From positions 1 through 12,795 of the forward strand of contig CALBDV010000252.1 in assembly GCA_937927565.1 (NCBI GenBank): a stretch of 12,795 nucleotides of DNA. The letters run 5' to 3'. Below are positions 1-6,950 of this stretch, piece after piece (the first letter of the stretch is position 1; each line of letters starts with the position of its first letter). Source of the DNA: an uncultured Holophagales bacterium. GTDB lineage: Bacteria; Acidobacteriota; Thermoanaerobaculia; UBA5066. The notes below the pieces were generated by a model. The model saw only the letters and a list, made by a program, of their open reading frames with translations. It was not told the DNA's origin and did not search any database. The position numbers and the translations under genes are program-made.

Positions 1-765
1 CGGCCGAACGTCTTCATCAAGGTCCCCGCGACGCCGGCCGGCTGCGTCGCCATCCGCACGCTCATCGGCGCGGGCGTCTCGGTCAACGTGACGCTCATGT
101 TCAACCGCAAGCACTACCGCGACGTCGCCCACGCCTATCAGGCCGGCGTCGCCGCCTTCGTCGCCGCCGGCGGAGACCCGGGGAAGGTCGCTTCCGTCGC
201 GTCGTTCTTCGTTTCCCGCGTCGACACGCTCGTCGACAAGCTCCTGACCGAGAAGGCACAGGGGGCGCCGGCGCCGCTGCGCCAGAGGCTCGAGGCTCTC
301 CGCGGAAAGGCCGCCCTCGCAAACGCCAAGGTCGTCTACCAGGACTATCTCGCGGCGTTCGGGACCGGCGCGTGGAAGGCGCTCGCGGCGAAGGGGGCCC
401 GCGTGCAGCGCCCGCTCTGGGCCTCCACCGGGACGAAGAACCCCGCCTATTCCGACCTCCTCTACGTCGAGAACCTCGTCGGCCCGGACACCGTGAACAC
501 CCTTCCGGAGAAGACGCTCGAGGCCCTCCTCGACCACGGCCGCGACCTCGGCGACACCGTCCTCGAAGGGGTCGACGAGGCGCGCCGGACACTGGACGAG
601 CTCAAGGAGCTCGGATTCGACGTCGAGGCCCTCGGCGAGAAGCTCCAGGGCGAGGGGATCGTCTCCTTCGAGAGGTCCTACGACGAGCTCCTCGGCGTCG
701 TCGAGGAGCGGCGCCGCGCCACCCTCCTCGAGTCGGCCCGCACGGTCAAGATCCGGACGTCGTGA
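1..765 (+). CDS. tal: Transaldolase, long (actinobacterial/cyanobacterial-like) form, 5' end missing
   Basis: The frame is open from base 1 and ends at TGA 763-765, giving the C-terminal 254 residues of a protein whose relatives are about 370 residues long. The enzyme moves a dihydroxyacetone unit between sugar phosphates in the cytoplasmic non-oxidative pentose-phosphate pathway. The segment FIKVPAT at the left edge carries the lysine (codon 19-21) that aligns with the Schiff-base lysine of transaldolases. It is followed by the family blocks VNVTLMF, VASFFVSRVD, GKAALANAK, RPLWASTGTKNPAYSD and VNTLPEKTLEALLDHG. The protein stops after the transaldolase domain, so it is not a transaldolase-phosphoglucose isomerase fusion. 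It precedes zwf by 22 bp, so co-transcription is likely. The true start, the N-terminal third and any upstream operon members lie outside the window. Confidence 0.95.
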   Translation, partial: RPNVFIKVPATPAGCVAIRTLIGAGVSVNVTLMFNRKHYRDVAHAYQAGVAAFVAAGGDPGKVASVASFFVSRVDTLVDKLLTEKAQGAPAPLRQRLEALRGKAALANAKVVYQDYLAAFGTGAWKALAAKGARVQRPLWASTGTKNPAYSDLLYVENLVGPDTVNTLPEKTLEALLDHGRDLGDTVLEGVDEARRTLDELKELGFDVEALGEKLQGEGIVSFERSYDELLGVVEERRRATLLESARTVKIRTS

Positions 766-787
766 GCCGGCCCGTCCGACCGCGGGC

Positions 788-2290
788 ATGAGCTCCACCC
801 CTCCTCCCGCGGCGACGATCGTCATCTTCGGGGGCTCGGGCGACCTCGCGCGGCGCAAGCTCGTTCCGGCCCTCTTCGAGCTCCACTGCCAGGGGCAGCT
901 CGCCCCGGAGACGGCCATCGTCGGCTTCGCCCGCTCGGTCGACTCCGACGAGGCCTGGCGCGACGACCTGCGCTCCGCCCTCGCCGAGTTCGGCCGGACG
1001 GCCCACGGGGACGAAGAGTGGGCGGGCTTCGCCGCGCGGCTCTTCCACTTCAAGGGCGACCTGAAGGAGACGCAGAGCTTCGTCGACCTGAAGGCCCGCC
1101 TCGAGGCGCTCGAGGGGGAGCGGCGTCTCCCGGGAAACCGGCTCTACTACCTCGCGATCCCGCCCTCGGGCATCGGCGACGCCGCCGCGCGACTCGGCGA
1201 GGCGGGGCTCGTCCACCTGGTGGAGCCCGCCGCCCCCTGGTCGCGTCTCGTCGTCGAGAAGCCGTTCGGGCACGACCTCGCCTCGGCCCGCGCCCTCAAC
1301 GAGAAGGTCCGCCACGCGTTCCGCGAGAGCCAGATCTTCCGCATCGACCACTACCTCGGCAAGGAGACGACCCAGAACCTCCTCGTCTTCCGCCTCGGCA
1401 ACGGCATCTTCGAGCCGCTCTGGAACCGGCGCTACGTCGACCACGTCCAGATCACCGTCGCCGAGACGCTCGGCGTCGAGGGGCGCGGGAAGTTCTACGA
1501 GGAGTCGGGGATCTTCCGCGACATCGTCCAGAACCACATGCTCCAGCTCCTCTGCCTCGTGGCGATGGAGCCCCCCGTCGCCTTCGAGGCGAACGTCGTC
1601 CGCGACGAGAAGGTCAAGGTCCTCCGCTCGGTGCGGCCGCAGACGCCCGAGGAGATCCTGCGCGACACGGTGCGCGGGCAGTACGCCCCGGGGTCGATCG
1701 ACGGCCAGCCCGTCCCCGGCTACCGGCAGGAGCCCCACGTCGCCCCCGCCTCCGGACGCGAGACGTACGCCGCCTGGAAGCTCCAGATCGAGAACTGGCG
1801 CTGGGCCGGCGTGCCGTTCTACCTCCGCGCGGGCAAGCGCCTGCCCAGGCGCGTCACCGAGATCGCCATCACCTTCAAGACGCCCCCCATCGCGCTCTTC
1901 CGGAGGGCGGGCTTCCTCGTCCAGGAGCCGAACGTCCTCGTCCTGAGGATCCAGCCCGACGAGGGGATCGCGCTCAGGATCGGCGCCAAGCAGCCCGGCC
2001 CGACGATGCGCGTCGAGACGGTGAAGATGGACTTCAAGTACTCGGAGCACTTCGGCGAGAAGACCCCCGACGCCTACGAGCGGCTCCTCCTCGACGCGCT
2101 CAACGGCGACCCGACCCTCTTCGCGCGGCGCGACGAGGTGGAGGCGGCCTGGGAGCTCGTCACGGCCGTCCTCGACGTCTGGCGGGAGAACCCGCCGCGC
2201 GACCTTCCGAACTACGAGGCCGGGACGTGGGGCCCCGAGGCGGCCATGGAGCTCCTCGCCCGCGATGGGCGGCGCTGGCGGCGGCCCTAG
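788..2290 (+). CDS. zwf: Glucose-6-phosphate 1-dehydrogenase
   Basis: A full-length 500-residue protein, the usual size for bacterial G6PD. It oxidises glucose-6-phosphate to 6-phosphogluconolactone with NAD(P)+ and feeds the oxidative pentose-phosphate or Entner-Doudoroff route. The Rossmann dinucleotide motif GGSGDLA is at residues 15-21. VEKPFGHDL follows, then the active-site signature IDHYLGKE with Asp187 and His188, and the catalytic His250 in DIVQNH. The aligned Asp/His dyad of characterised G6PDs is therefore intact. ATG 788 is the start that places the Rossmann strand at the normal distance from the N-terminus. Its ribosome-binding site is poor, and with only 22 bp after tal, translation may depend on coupling. 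Leucine is mostly CTC (12 of 15 in the first 120 or so codons). Stop is TAG 2288-2290. Coenzyme preference cannot be read safely. Confidence 0.97.
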   Translation: MSSTPPPAATIVIFGGSGDLARRKLVPALFELHCQGQLAPETAIVGFARSVDSDEAWRDDLRSALAEFGRTAHGDEEWAGFAARLFHFKGDLKETQSFVDLKARLEALEGERRLPGNRLYYLAIPPSGIGDAAARLGEAGLVHLVEPAAPWSRLVVEKPFGHDLASARALNEKVRHAFRESQIFRIDHYLGKETTQNLLVFRLGNGIFEPLWNRRYVDHVQITVAETLGVEGRGKFYEESGIFRDIVQNHMLQLLCLVAMEPPVAFEANVVRDEKVKVLRSVRPQTPEEILRDTVRGQYAPGSIDGQPVPGYRQEPHVAPASGRETYAAWKLQIENWRWAGVPFYLRAGKRLPRRVTEIAITFKTPPIALFRRAGFLVQEPNVLVLRIQPDEGIALRIGAKQPGPTMRVETVKMDFKYSEHFGEKTPDAYERLLLDALNGDPTLFARRDEVEAAWELVTAVLDVWRENPPRDLPNYEAGTWGPEAAMELLARDGRRWRRP

Positions 2291-2310
2291 AGCTGCGGCC
2301 GGACACCATG

Positions 2311-2316
2311 TAGGCT
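2311..2316 (+). promoter_or_regulatory. Possible -10 box upstream of glk
   Basis: TAGGCT lies 39 bases before the glk start in the 65-bp zwf-glk gap. It resembles the TAGACT box placed 41 bases before the FKBP gene. I find no convincing -35 hexamer at 16-18 bp, so this may be only an internal promoter or chance. Confidence 0.2.
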
Positions 2317-2340
2317 CTTCTTCCTGGACCGCGCGGCCGC

Positions 2341-2349
2341 GGGGGAGGA
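2341..2349 (+). promoter_or_regulatory. Strong ribosome-binding site of glk
   Basis: The purine run GGGGGAGGA ends 6 bases before ATG 2356. It fixes that ATG as the glk start over longer readings of the frame. Confidence 0.7.
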
Positions 2350-2355
2350 CTGACG

Positions 2356-3357
2356 ATGCTGCTCGCCGGAGACGTCGGCGGAACGAACATGCGCCTCGCC
2401 CTCTTCGAGGTGGAGGACGGGCGCCTCGTCGAGAAGCGCCGCGCGCGCTTCCCGACGCGCGACTTCTCGACCCTCCACGACGCCTTCGACGGCTTCCTCG
2501 CGGGCGAGAAACGGCTCGAAGCGGCCGCCTTCGGCGTCGCCGGCCCCGTACGGCACGGCCGTGCCGAGGGGACGAACGTGGCCTTCTCCATCGACGCCGA
2601 GGAGATCCGGGCCGACCTCGGCGTCCCCGCGGTCGTCCTCAACGACCTCGCCGCGAACGCCTGGGGCCTCGCCGAGCTCGGCGCTTCCGACTTCGAGATC
2701 CTCAACCGGGGCGAAGAGGACCCGACGGGCAACGGCGCCCTCATCTCGGCCGGCACCGGCCTCGGAGAGGCGCTGCTCTTCCGATCCCCGAACGGCTTCA
2801 TCCCGATGCCCTCCGAGGGGGGGCACGCCTCCTTCGCGCCGCGCAACGACGAGGAGATCGAGCTCCTGAAGACCCTGCGCCTGCGCCACGGGCACGTCTC
2901 GTGGGAGCGCGTCGTTTCGGGGCCTGGCCTGGCCACGCTCTACCGCTTCGAGCGCGGCCTGTCGGGCCTTCCCGAGCCCGAGTGGCTCACGAGCGCGATC
3001 GCCGCCTCCGGCGACCCGGCCCCCGTCGTCAGCCGCGCCGCGCTCGACGAGACCGACCCCGTCTGCCAGAGGACGATGCACCGCTTCGTCTCGCTCTACG
3101 GCGGCGAGGCGGGAAACCTCGCGCTGAAGACCCTCGCCACGGGCGGCGTCTACGTCGGCGGCGGCATCGCGCCGAAGATCCTCCCGCTCCTTCGGGACGG
3201 CTTCTTCACCGCCTTCGCGGCCAAGGGGCGATTCGGGCCGCTTCTCGCCCGCATCCCGATCCGCGTCGTCCTCAACGACTCCTGCGCCATCCTCGGCGCC
3301 GCGAGGGCTGCGGCCCGCGCCGCGGCCGGTGCCTCGCAAGGAGAGGTGAAACCGTGA
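2356..3357 (+). CDS. glk: Glucokinase (Glk family)
   Basis: The 333-residue protein phosphorylates glucose to glucose-6-phosphate with ATP, supplying substrate to Zwf just upstream. It matches the E. coli-type Glk layout (about 320 residues). The phosphate-binding loop GDVGGTN is at residues 5-11. The catalytic Asp97 is in VLNDLAANAWGL, the second phosphate loop AGTGLGE begins at 132, and the sugar-binding EGGH is at 154-157. GPGLATLYRF and the C-terminal GGVYVGGGIAPKIL follow. A strong Shine-Dalgarno sits 6 bases before ATG 2356. The stop TGA 3355-3357 overlaps the GTG start of fbp (GTGA), implying translational coupling. ROK-type sugar kinases are the main alternative, but the EGGH block and overall order favour Glk. 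Substrate preference beyond glucose is not visible. Confidence 0.94.
   Translation: MLLAGDVGGTNMRLALFEVEDGRLVEKRRARFPTRDFSTLHDAFDGFLAGEKRLEAAAFGVAGPVRHGRAEGTNVAFSIDAEEIRADLGVPAVVLNDLAANAWGLAELGASDFEILNRGEEDPTGNGALISAGTGLGEALLFRSPNGFIPMPSEGGHASFAPRNDEEIELLKTLRLRHGHVSWERVVSGPGLATLYRFERGLSGLPEPEWLTSAIAASGDPAPVVSRAALDETDPVCQRTMHRFVSLYGGEAGNLALKTLATGGVYVGGGIAPKILPLLRDGFFTAFAAKGRFGPLLARIPIRVVLNDSCAILGAARAAARAAAGASQGEVKP
3338..3346 (+). promoter_or_regulatory. Ribosome-binding site of fbp inside the end of glk
   Basis: AAGGAGAGG lies 7 bases before GTG 3354, within the last codons of glk. It supports GTG 3354 as the fbp start. Confidence 0.7.
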
Positions 3358-4394
3358 CCTCTACCGGAACCGTCGGGACCCGCCTCCACCGCCACCTCTT
3401 CGAGACCGAACGGCGCTACCCGCAGGCGACCGGCGAGCTCTCGGCCCTCCTCTCGCAGCTCGCGCTCGCGGGGAAGAGGATCGCGCGCCTCCTCTCCCGA
3501 GCCGGTCTCGCGGAGGTCCTCGGACCCTCCGGGCACACGAACGTCCAGGGCGAGGATCAGCAGAAGCTCGACGCCCTCGCGAACGACGTCTTCCTCGAGG
3601 CTTTCGCCTACGGGCAGCTCGTCCCGACCGTCGTCACCGAGGAGATGGACCTTCCCGCCCGCCTCCCCGAGAACGAGGCCGTCGCCGCGTCGGCGGGGAA
3701 GTACGTCGTCTTCGTCGACCCGCTCGACGGCTCCTCCAACCTCGACATCAACGGCGCCGTCGGTTCGATCTTCTCCGTGCGGCGAATCGGCGGCTCCGGC
3801 CCGATCCACTCCGAGGCCGAGCTCCTCGCGCGCATCTCGCAGGAGCAGGTCGTCGCGGGCTACTTCGTCTACGGCCCCGCCACGATGCTCGTCTACACCG
3901 CCGGGCCGAAGGCAGGCGTCCAGGGCTTCACCCTCGACCCGGGCATCGGGGAGTTCCTCCTCTCCCATCCCGACATCCGGATTCCCCGCCGCGGCACCTA
4001 CTACGCGTGTAACGAGGGCTTCGTCTCCACCTGGCCCGAGGGGCCGCGACGCTTCGTCGAGGGGCTGCACACGCCCGACCCGGCGCGGGGCCGCCCGCGC
4101 TCCACGCGCTACTCGGGAGCCCTCGTCGTCGACGTCCACCGGATCCTCCTGCGCGGCGGCATCTTTCTCTACCCCGGCACCGACGGCTCGCCCGAGGGGA
4201 AGCTGAGGCTCATGTACGAGGCGGCGCCGCTGGCGGCCGTCGTCGAGGCGGCGGGCGGACTGGCGATCGACGGGCGCAAGCGGATCGTCTCCATCTTCCC
4301 CGAGGAGAACCACCAGCGGACCCCGCTCTACATCGGCAGCCGCGAGGACGTCGAGGAGCTGGAGAAGTCGATCGCGTCTGCACCCGCCGTCTGA
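3354..4394 (+). CDS. fbp: Fructose-1,6-bisphosphatase, class I
   Basis: The 346-residue protein hydrolyses fructose-1,6-bisphosphate to fructose-6-phosphate, a gluconeogenic and pentose-phosphate recycling step in the cytoplasm. The start is GTG 3354, overlapping the glk stop by 4 bp and preceded by a good Shine-Dalgarno. A much longer open frame runs upstream but reads as Arg/Pro-rich non-protein. Class I motifs are in order: NVQGEDQQKLD at 63-73, acidic TEE at 95-97 (metal ligands), DPLDGSSNLD from 122, YYACNEGF, and the active-site KLRLMYE at 283-289 followed by APLAAVVEAAGG. All expected metal- and substrate-binding acids appear present. The frame ends with two consecutive TGA codons (4392-4397). 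Bacterial class II (GlpX) and archaeal types do not carry these motifs. Regulation by AMP cannot be judged. Confidence 0.96.
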   Translation: MTSTGTVGTRLHRHLFETERRYPQATGELSALLSQLALAGKRIARLLSRAGLAEVLGPSGHTNVQGEDQQKLDALANDVFLEAFAYGQLVPTVVTEEMDLPARLPENEAVAASAGKYVVFVDPLDGSSNLDINGAVGSIFSVRRIGGSGPIHSEAELLARISQEQVVAGYFVYGPATMLVYTAGPKAGVQGFTLDPGIGEFLLSHPDIRIPRRGTYYACNEGFVSTWPEGPRRFVEGLHTPDPARGRPRSTRYSGALVVDVHRILLRGGIFLYPGTDGSPEGKLRLMYEAAPLAAVVEAAGGLAIDGRKRIVSIFPEENHQRTPLYIGSREDVEELEKSIASAPAV

Positions 4395-4425
4395 TGACGG
4401 GTTCCCCTGCGCGGCAGGCGCGCGC

Positions 4426-4454
4426 TTTCCATTCCCGGGGGGCGCCCCTAGACT
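4426..4454 (+). promoter_or_regulatory. Putative sigma70-type promoter of the FKBP gene
   Basis: TTTCCA (4426-4431) and TAGACT (4449-4454) are separated by exactly 17 bp in the 101-bp gap after fbp. The predicted transcript would start near 4461, leaving a leader of about 35 bases with a strong ribosome-binding site. A perfect 10-bp palindrome GGGGCGCCCC (4439-4448) abuts the -10 box and could be an operator or plain GC bias. A short hairpin (CCTGC/GCAGG, 4406-4418) precedes it but has no T tract, so I do not call a terminator. Confidence 0.4.
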
Positions 4455-4483
4455 CCCCGCTCCCGGCGCGGCCGGGAGATCTC

Positions 4484-4490
4484 AGGAGGA
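4484..4490 (+). promoter_or_regulatory. Ribosome-binding site deciding the FKBP start
   Basis: AGGAGGA lies 5 bases before ATG 4496. This selects the start that opens directly into the signal peptide, rather than ATG 4394, which overlaps the fbp stop. Confidence 0.8.
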
Positions 4491-4495
4491 CGAAC

Positions 4496-5011
4496 ATGAC
4501 GAAGTCCACGACGGCGCTCCTCTGCGCCCTCGCGCTCGCTGCGTCCGCGGCGTTCGCGCAACAGAAGACGGCCCCGAAGACCGCAGCCCCGAAGGCAAAG
4601 ACCGTGGCGCCCGCCGCCGCGAAGACCGAGGCTCCGGCCGAGGCGAAGAAGGAGTCGAAGATGGTGAAGACCGAAAGCGGACTCGGTTACGAAGACCTCG
4701 TCGTCGGGACCGGTCCCTCCCCTGTGACGGGCCAGACGTGTGTCATGCACTACACGGGCTGGCTCTGGGTGAACGAGGCGAAGACCACGAAGTTCGACAG
4801 CTCGGTCGACCGCGGCTCTCCGTTCGAGTTCCCCATCGGACGCGGGCGCGTCATCAAGGGCTGGGACGAGGGCGTCTCCACGATGAAGGTCGGCGGCAAG
4901 CGCACGCTTCTCATCCCGCCCCAGCTCGGCTACGGGGACCGCGGCGCCGGCAACGTCATCCCGCCCGGAGCGACCCTCCTGTTCGAGGTCGAGCTCCTGG
5001 GCGTCAAGTAG
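4496..5011 (+). CDS. Exported FKBP-type peptidyl-prolyl cis-trans isomerase
   Basis: The 171-residue protein starts with a Sec signal peptide: Lys3, a hydrophobic core over residues 7-19, and a likely signal peptidase I cut after AFA at 19-21. An Ala/Lys/Pro-rich linker of about 38 residues follows, then one FKBP domain from about 62 to the end. The domain keeps the FKBP12-like pocket: Tyr86 in HYTGW, Phe100-Asp101 in FDSS, Val119-Ile120 and Trp123 in VIKGWDEG, Tyr146 in GYGD, and VIPPGATLLFEVELL at the C-terminus. It should isomerise X-Pro bonds of exported proteins in the periplasm. There is no FkpA-type dimerisation domain, and the linker may only act as a spacer or envelope-binding tail. 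No lipobox is seen after the hydrophobic core. The 3' end overlaps the convergent kinase gene by 8 bp. Confidence 0.93.
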   Translation: MTKSTTALLCALALAASAAFAQQKTAPKTAAPKAKTVAPAAAKTEAPAEAKKESKMVKTESGLGYEDLVVGTGPSPVTGQTCVMHYTGWLWVNEAKTTKFDSSVDRGSPFEFPIGRGRVIKGWDEGVSTMKVGGKRTLLIPPQLGYGDRGAGNVIPPGATLLFEVELLGVK

Positions 5012-6860
5012 GGCCGGGAGACCTTCTCCAGAGGACGAGCGGCCCCCCTTCGGGGCGGGCCGCGATCGTCTCGCCCCCGGGAGAGGCGACGAGCACCGAG
5101 AGCCCCGCCCCGAACGGCAGCGGCACCGCCTCGCGTCCCTCCTTCTCGAGGAGCAGCGCGTCCCGAACCCCGTACGTTCTCACCAGGACGTCACCGCCTT
5201 CCAGGATGGCCGGACGCCCGCCCGGCTCGAGGCGCACGTCCGGCCCGAACGGGAGAGGCGTTCCCTCGGCCAGGCGGACCGAGAAGAGGACCCCCGTCCC
5301 GGCCCGCGGTCCGGTTCGCTCCACGTCGTAGAAGAGAAGGCTCGCGCCGTCGGCCGTGAACACCGGCCAGGCCCAGAACGCGGCCTCGGCCCGGGCGATG
5401 CGCCGAGGCGAGCCTCCATCGCGTCGGGCCACCCAGAGCTCGCTCGACGAATCGTCGCGGCGGACGAACGCCAGGGAGCTCTCGTCCGGCGAGAGCGACG
5501 GCTCGAAGCCGTCGGCGACGAGCGTCCTGGCGGGCGTTCCCGCCGGAAGCGGCACCTCCACGACGCCCATCTCGGTCGTTCCGATCACCGCGCTCCCCGA
5601 GCGGCCGACGACGGGACCCTCCACCGTCCCGCCCAGGGCGCGCCGCCGGACCCGTCCCGCCCCCGCGTCGACGAGCTCGCCGCTCCCGAGCAGCGCGCGG
5701 CGGCCGCCCGGCAGGAGTGCCACCTCGATCGCCGGAGGCCCCGGCATCGAGAGGGGCAGCGCCGTCCAGGCCGCGGCCGAGGCGGGAGAGAGGGGGGGCT
5801 CGGGTCGCGCCCGGCCGGCGGCGAACCCCCCGCCGAACGCGATGAGGACCGCCCCCGCCGTCGCGAGCCAGAGCATCGGGGTGATGCCACGGGGCGCTTC
5901 GGGCCCTGCGGCGAGGCGCGGCAGGCCGGTGGACGATGCGCGGGCGCTCCCGGCCAGCTCGGCCTGGAGTCTCTCCAGGTGTGGCAGGAGCGCTCGCGCC
6001 GAAGCGGGGCGCTTTTCGGGCTCCTTCTCGAGGCACCACGAAACCACCCGCGTGAGGCGTTCGGGCACGTTGGGCACGAGAGCGTGAAGGGGCGAGGGAA
6101 CGAGGTTGAGGACGGCGTCGAACGCCGCGTCGGTGCTGCTGCGCGCGAACGGCGAAGTCCCCGTCACCAGCTCGAACAGGAGGATGCCGAAGCCGAAGAG
6201 GTCGCTCCGCCCGTCGACCGGTTCGCCCTTCACCTGCTCCGGGCTCATGTACCCGAGCGTCCCCACGACGAAGCCGGTGTTCGTCAGCGTCGCGGGGCCG
6301 TTCCTCTTCTCGTCTCGCGTCGACGGGGCGGCGGTCTGCGGGTAGATCCAGCGGACGAGGCCGAAGTCGGCGATCTTCGCGTTTCCCTGGGAGTCGACGA
6401 GGACGTTCTCGGGCTTCAGGTCGCGGTGGACGAGCCCCTTGTCGTGCGCGGCCGCGAGCGCGCGGAGGATTCCGACCGCCCAGCCGGCGACCGTCGGCAG
6501 GTCGGGGCGCCAGTTCCCCTTCAGCACCTGGCGCAGCGAGCCGCCGTCGACGTACTCCTCCACGAGGTAGCGGATTCGCACGTCCCTGGGGCCGATCGGA
6601 CCCGCCAGGCTCACGACCGAGTCGCCCACGTCGTGGATCGCGACGATGTTCGGGTGCGACAGCGCGGCCGCCGCGCGGGCTTCGCGCAGGAACCGCTCCA
6701 CGGCGCGATCGTCCTGCATCATCCCGAGCGGCAGGACCTTCACCGCCACGTCGCGCATCAGGCGCACGTCCCGCCCGAGGTAGACCGACCCCATGCCCCC
6801 CACGTCGATCGGCGCGAGGATCTCGTAGGGGCCGAGGCGTGTTCCGTGCGGCAGGGTCAT
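5004..6860 (-). CDS. Transmembrane Ser/Thr protein kinase with C-terminal TolB/WD40-like propeller
   Basis: Read from ATG 6860, the 618-residue protein has a PknB-like kinase domain (about 12-290), one membrane segment (about 329-350) and a C-terminal region of beta-propeller repeats (about 360-618; for example LSPDESSLAF and FTADGASLLFYD). The N-terminal kinase should be cytoplasmic and the propeller periplasmic, a sensor-kinase layout frequent in Acidobacteriota. Kinase motifs seen are Lys41 in VAVKVL, HRDLKPEN with Asp147, DFG at Asp165, a Thr-rich activation loop with GTLGYMSPEQ, and DLFGFGILLFEL. The glycine loop reads DVGGMGSVY, with Asp19 replacing the usual first Gly. The frame is open far upstream of ATG 6860, but that part is antisense to other genes. 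The start has a weak ribosome-binding site. Ligand and targets are unknown; neighbours give no clear partner. Confidence 0.93.
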   Translation of the reverse strand: MTLPHGTRLGPYEILAPIDVGGMGSVYLGRDVRLMRDVAVKVLPLGMMQDDRAVERFLREARAAAALSHPNIVAIHDVGDSVVSLAGPIGPRDVRIRYLVEEYVDGGSLRQVLKGNWRPDLPTVAGWAVGILRALAAAHDKGLVHRDLKPENVLVDSQGNAKIADFGLVRWIYPQTAAPSTRDEKRNGPATLTNTGFVVGTLGYMSPEQVKGEPVDGRSDLFGFGILLFELVTGTSPFARSSTDAAFDAVLNLVPSPLHALVPNVPERLTRVVSWCLEKEPEKRPASARALLPHLERLQAELAGSARASSTGLPRLAAGPEAPRGITPMLWLATAGAVLIAFGGGFAAGRARPEPPLSPASAAAWTALPLSMPGPPAIEVALLPGGRRALLGSGELVDAGAGRVRRRALGGTVEGPVVGRSGSAVIGTTEMGVVEVPLPAGTPARTLVADGFEPSLSPDESSLAFVRRDDSSSELWVARRDGGSPRRIARAEAAFWAWPVFTADGASLLFYDVERTGPRAGTGVLFSVRLAEGTPLPFGPDVRLEPGGRPAILEGGDVLVRTYGVRDALLLEKEGREAVPLPFGAGLSVLVASPGGETIAARPEGGPLVLWRRSPGPT

Positions 6861-6890
6861 CGCGATTCGCCGGCCTTCGACACTCCGGCC

Positions 6891-6919
6891 ATCATGCTCA
6901 AGAAGCGAGCGGGAGGCAA
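6891..6919 (-). promoter_or_regulatory. Possible promoter of the kinase gene
   Basis: On the minus strand TTGCCT (6919-6914) and CATGAT (6896-6891) are spaced by 17 bp, each matching 4 of 6 consensus bases. The 90-bp divergent gap must hold both promoters, so the position is reasonable, but the match is modest. Confidence 0.25.
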
Positions 6920-6936
6920 CGTCAGGCCCGCATCGA

Positions 6937-6942
6937 TAGAAT
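6937..6942 (+). promoter_or_regulatory. Probable -10 box of the QueD-like gene, leaderless start
   Basis: TAGAAT ends 8 bases before ATG 6951, and no ribosome-binding site lies between (the gap is cctccccg). This spacing is that of a leaderless transcript starting at or next to the ATG. The -35 region is weak: AGGCAA at the 17-bp position. Confidence 0.45.
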
Positions 6943-6950
6943 CCTCCCCG

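Noticed and set aside
746..2050. 434-residue minus-strand frame opposite zwf
   Set aside because: Its composition (Asp/Glu/Arg/Val-rich repeats) mirrors antisense of C-ending codons; no motif is seen and zwf on the + strand is certain.
2265..3353. Upstream extension of the fbp frame through glk
   Set aside because: The extension is Arg/Pro-rich out-of-frame reading of glk. GTG 3354 with a Shine-Dalgarno 7 bases upstream gives the normal class I FBPase length.
4406..4418. CCTGC-GCG-GCAGG hairpin after fbp as a terminator
   Set aside because: The stem is only 5 bp and no run of T follows; a chance pairing in GC-rich DNA is as likely.
4394..4495. Longer FKBP start at ATG 4394 overlapping the fbp stop
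   Set aside because: It would put 34 charged and Pro-rich residues before the signal peptide and has no ribosome-binding site. ATG 4496 has AGGAGGA and opens into the signal peptide.
4560..4660. Ala/Lys/Pro-rich stretch in the FKBP gene as a DNA repeat
   Set aside because: The codons vary and there is no regular period. It is a low-complexity protein linker after the signal peptide.
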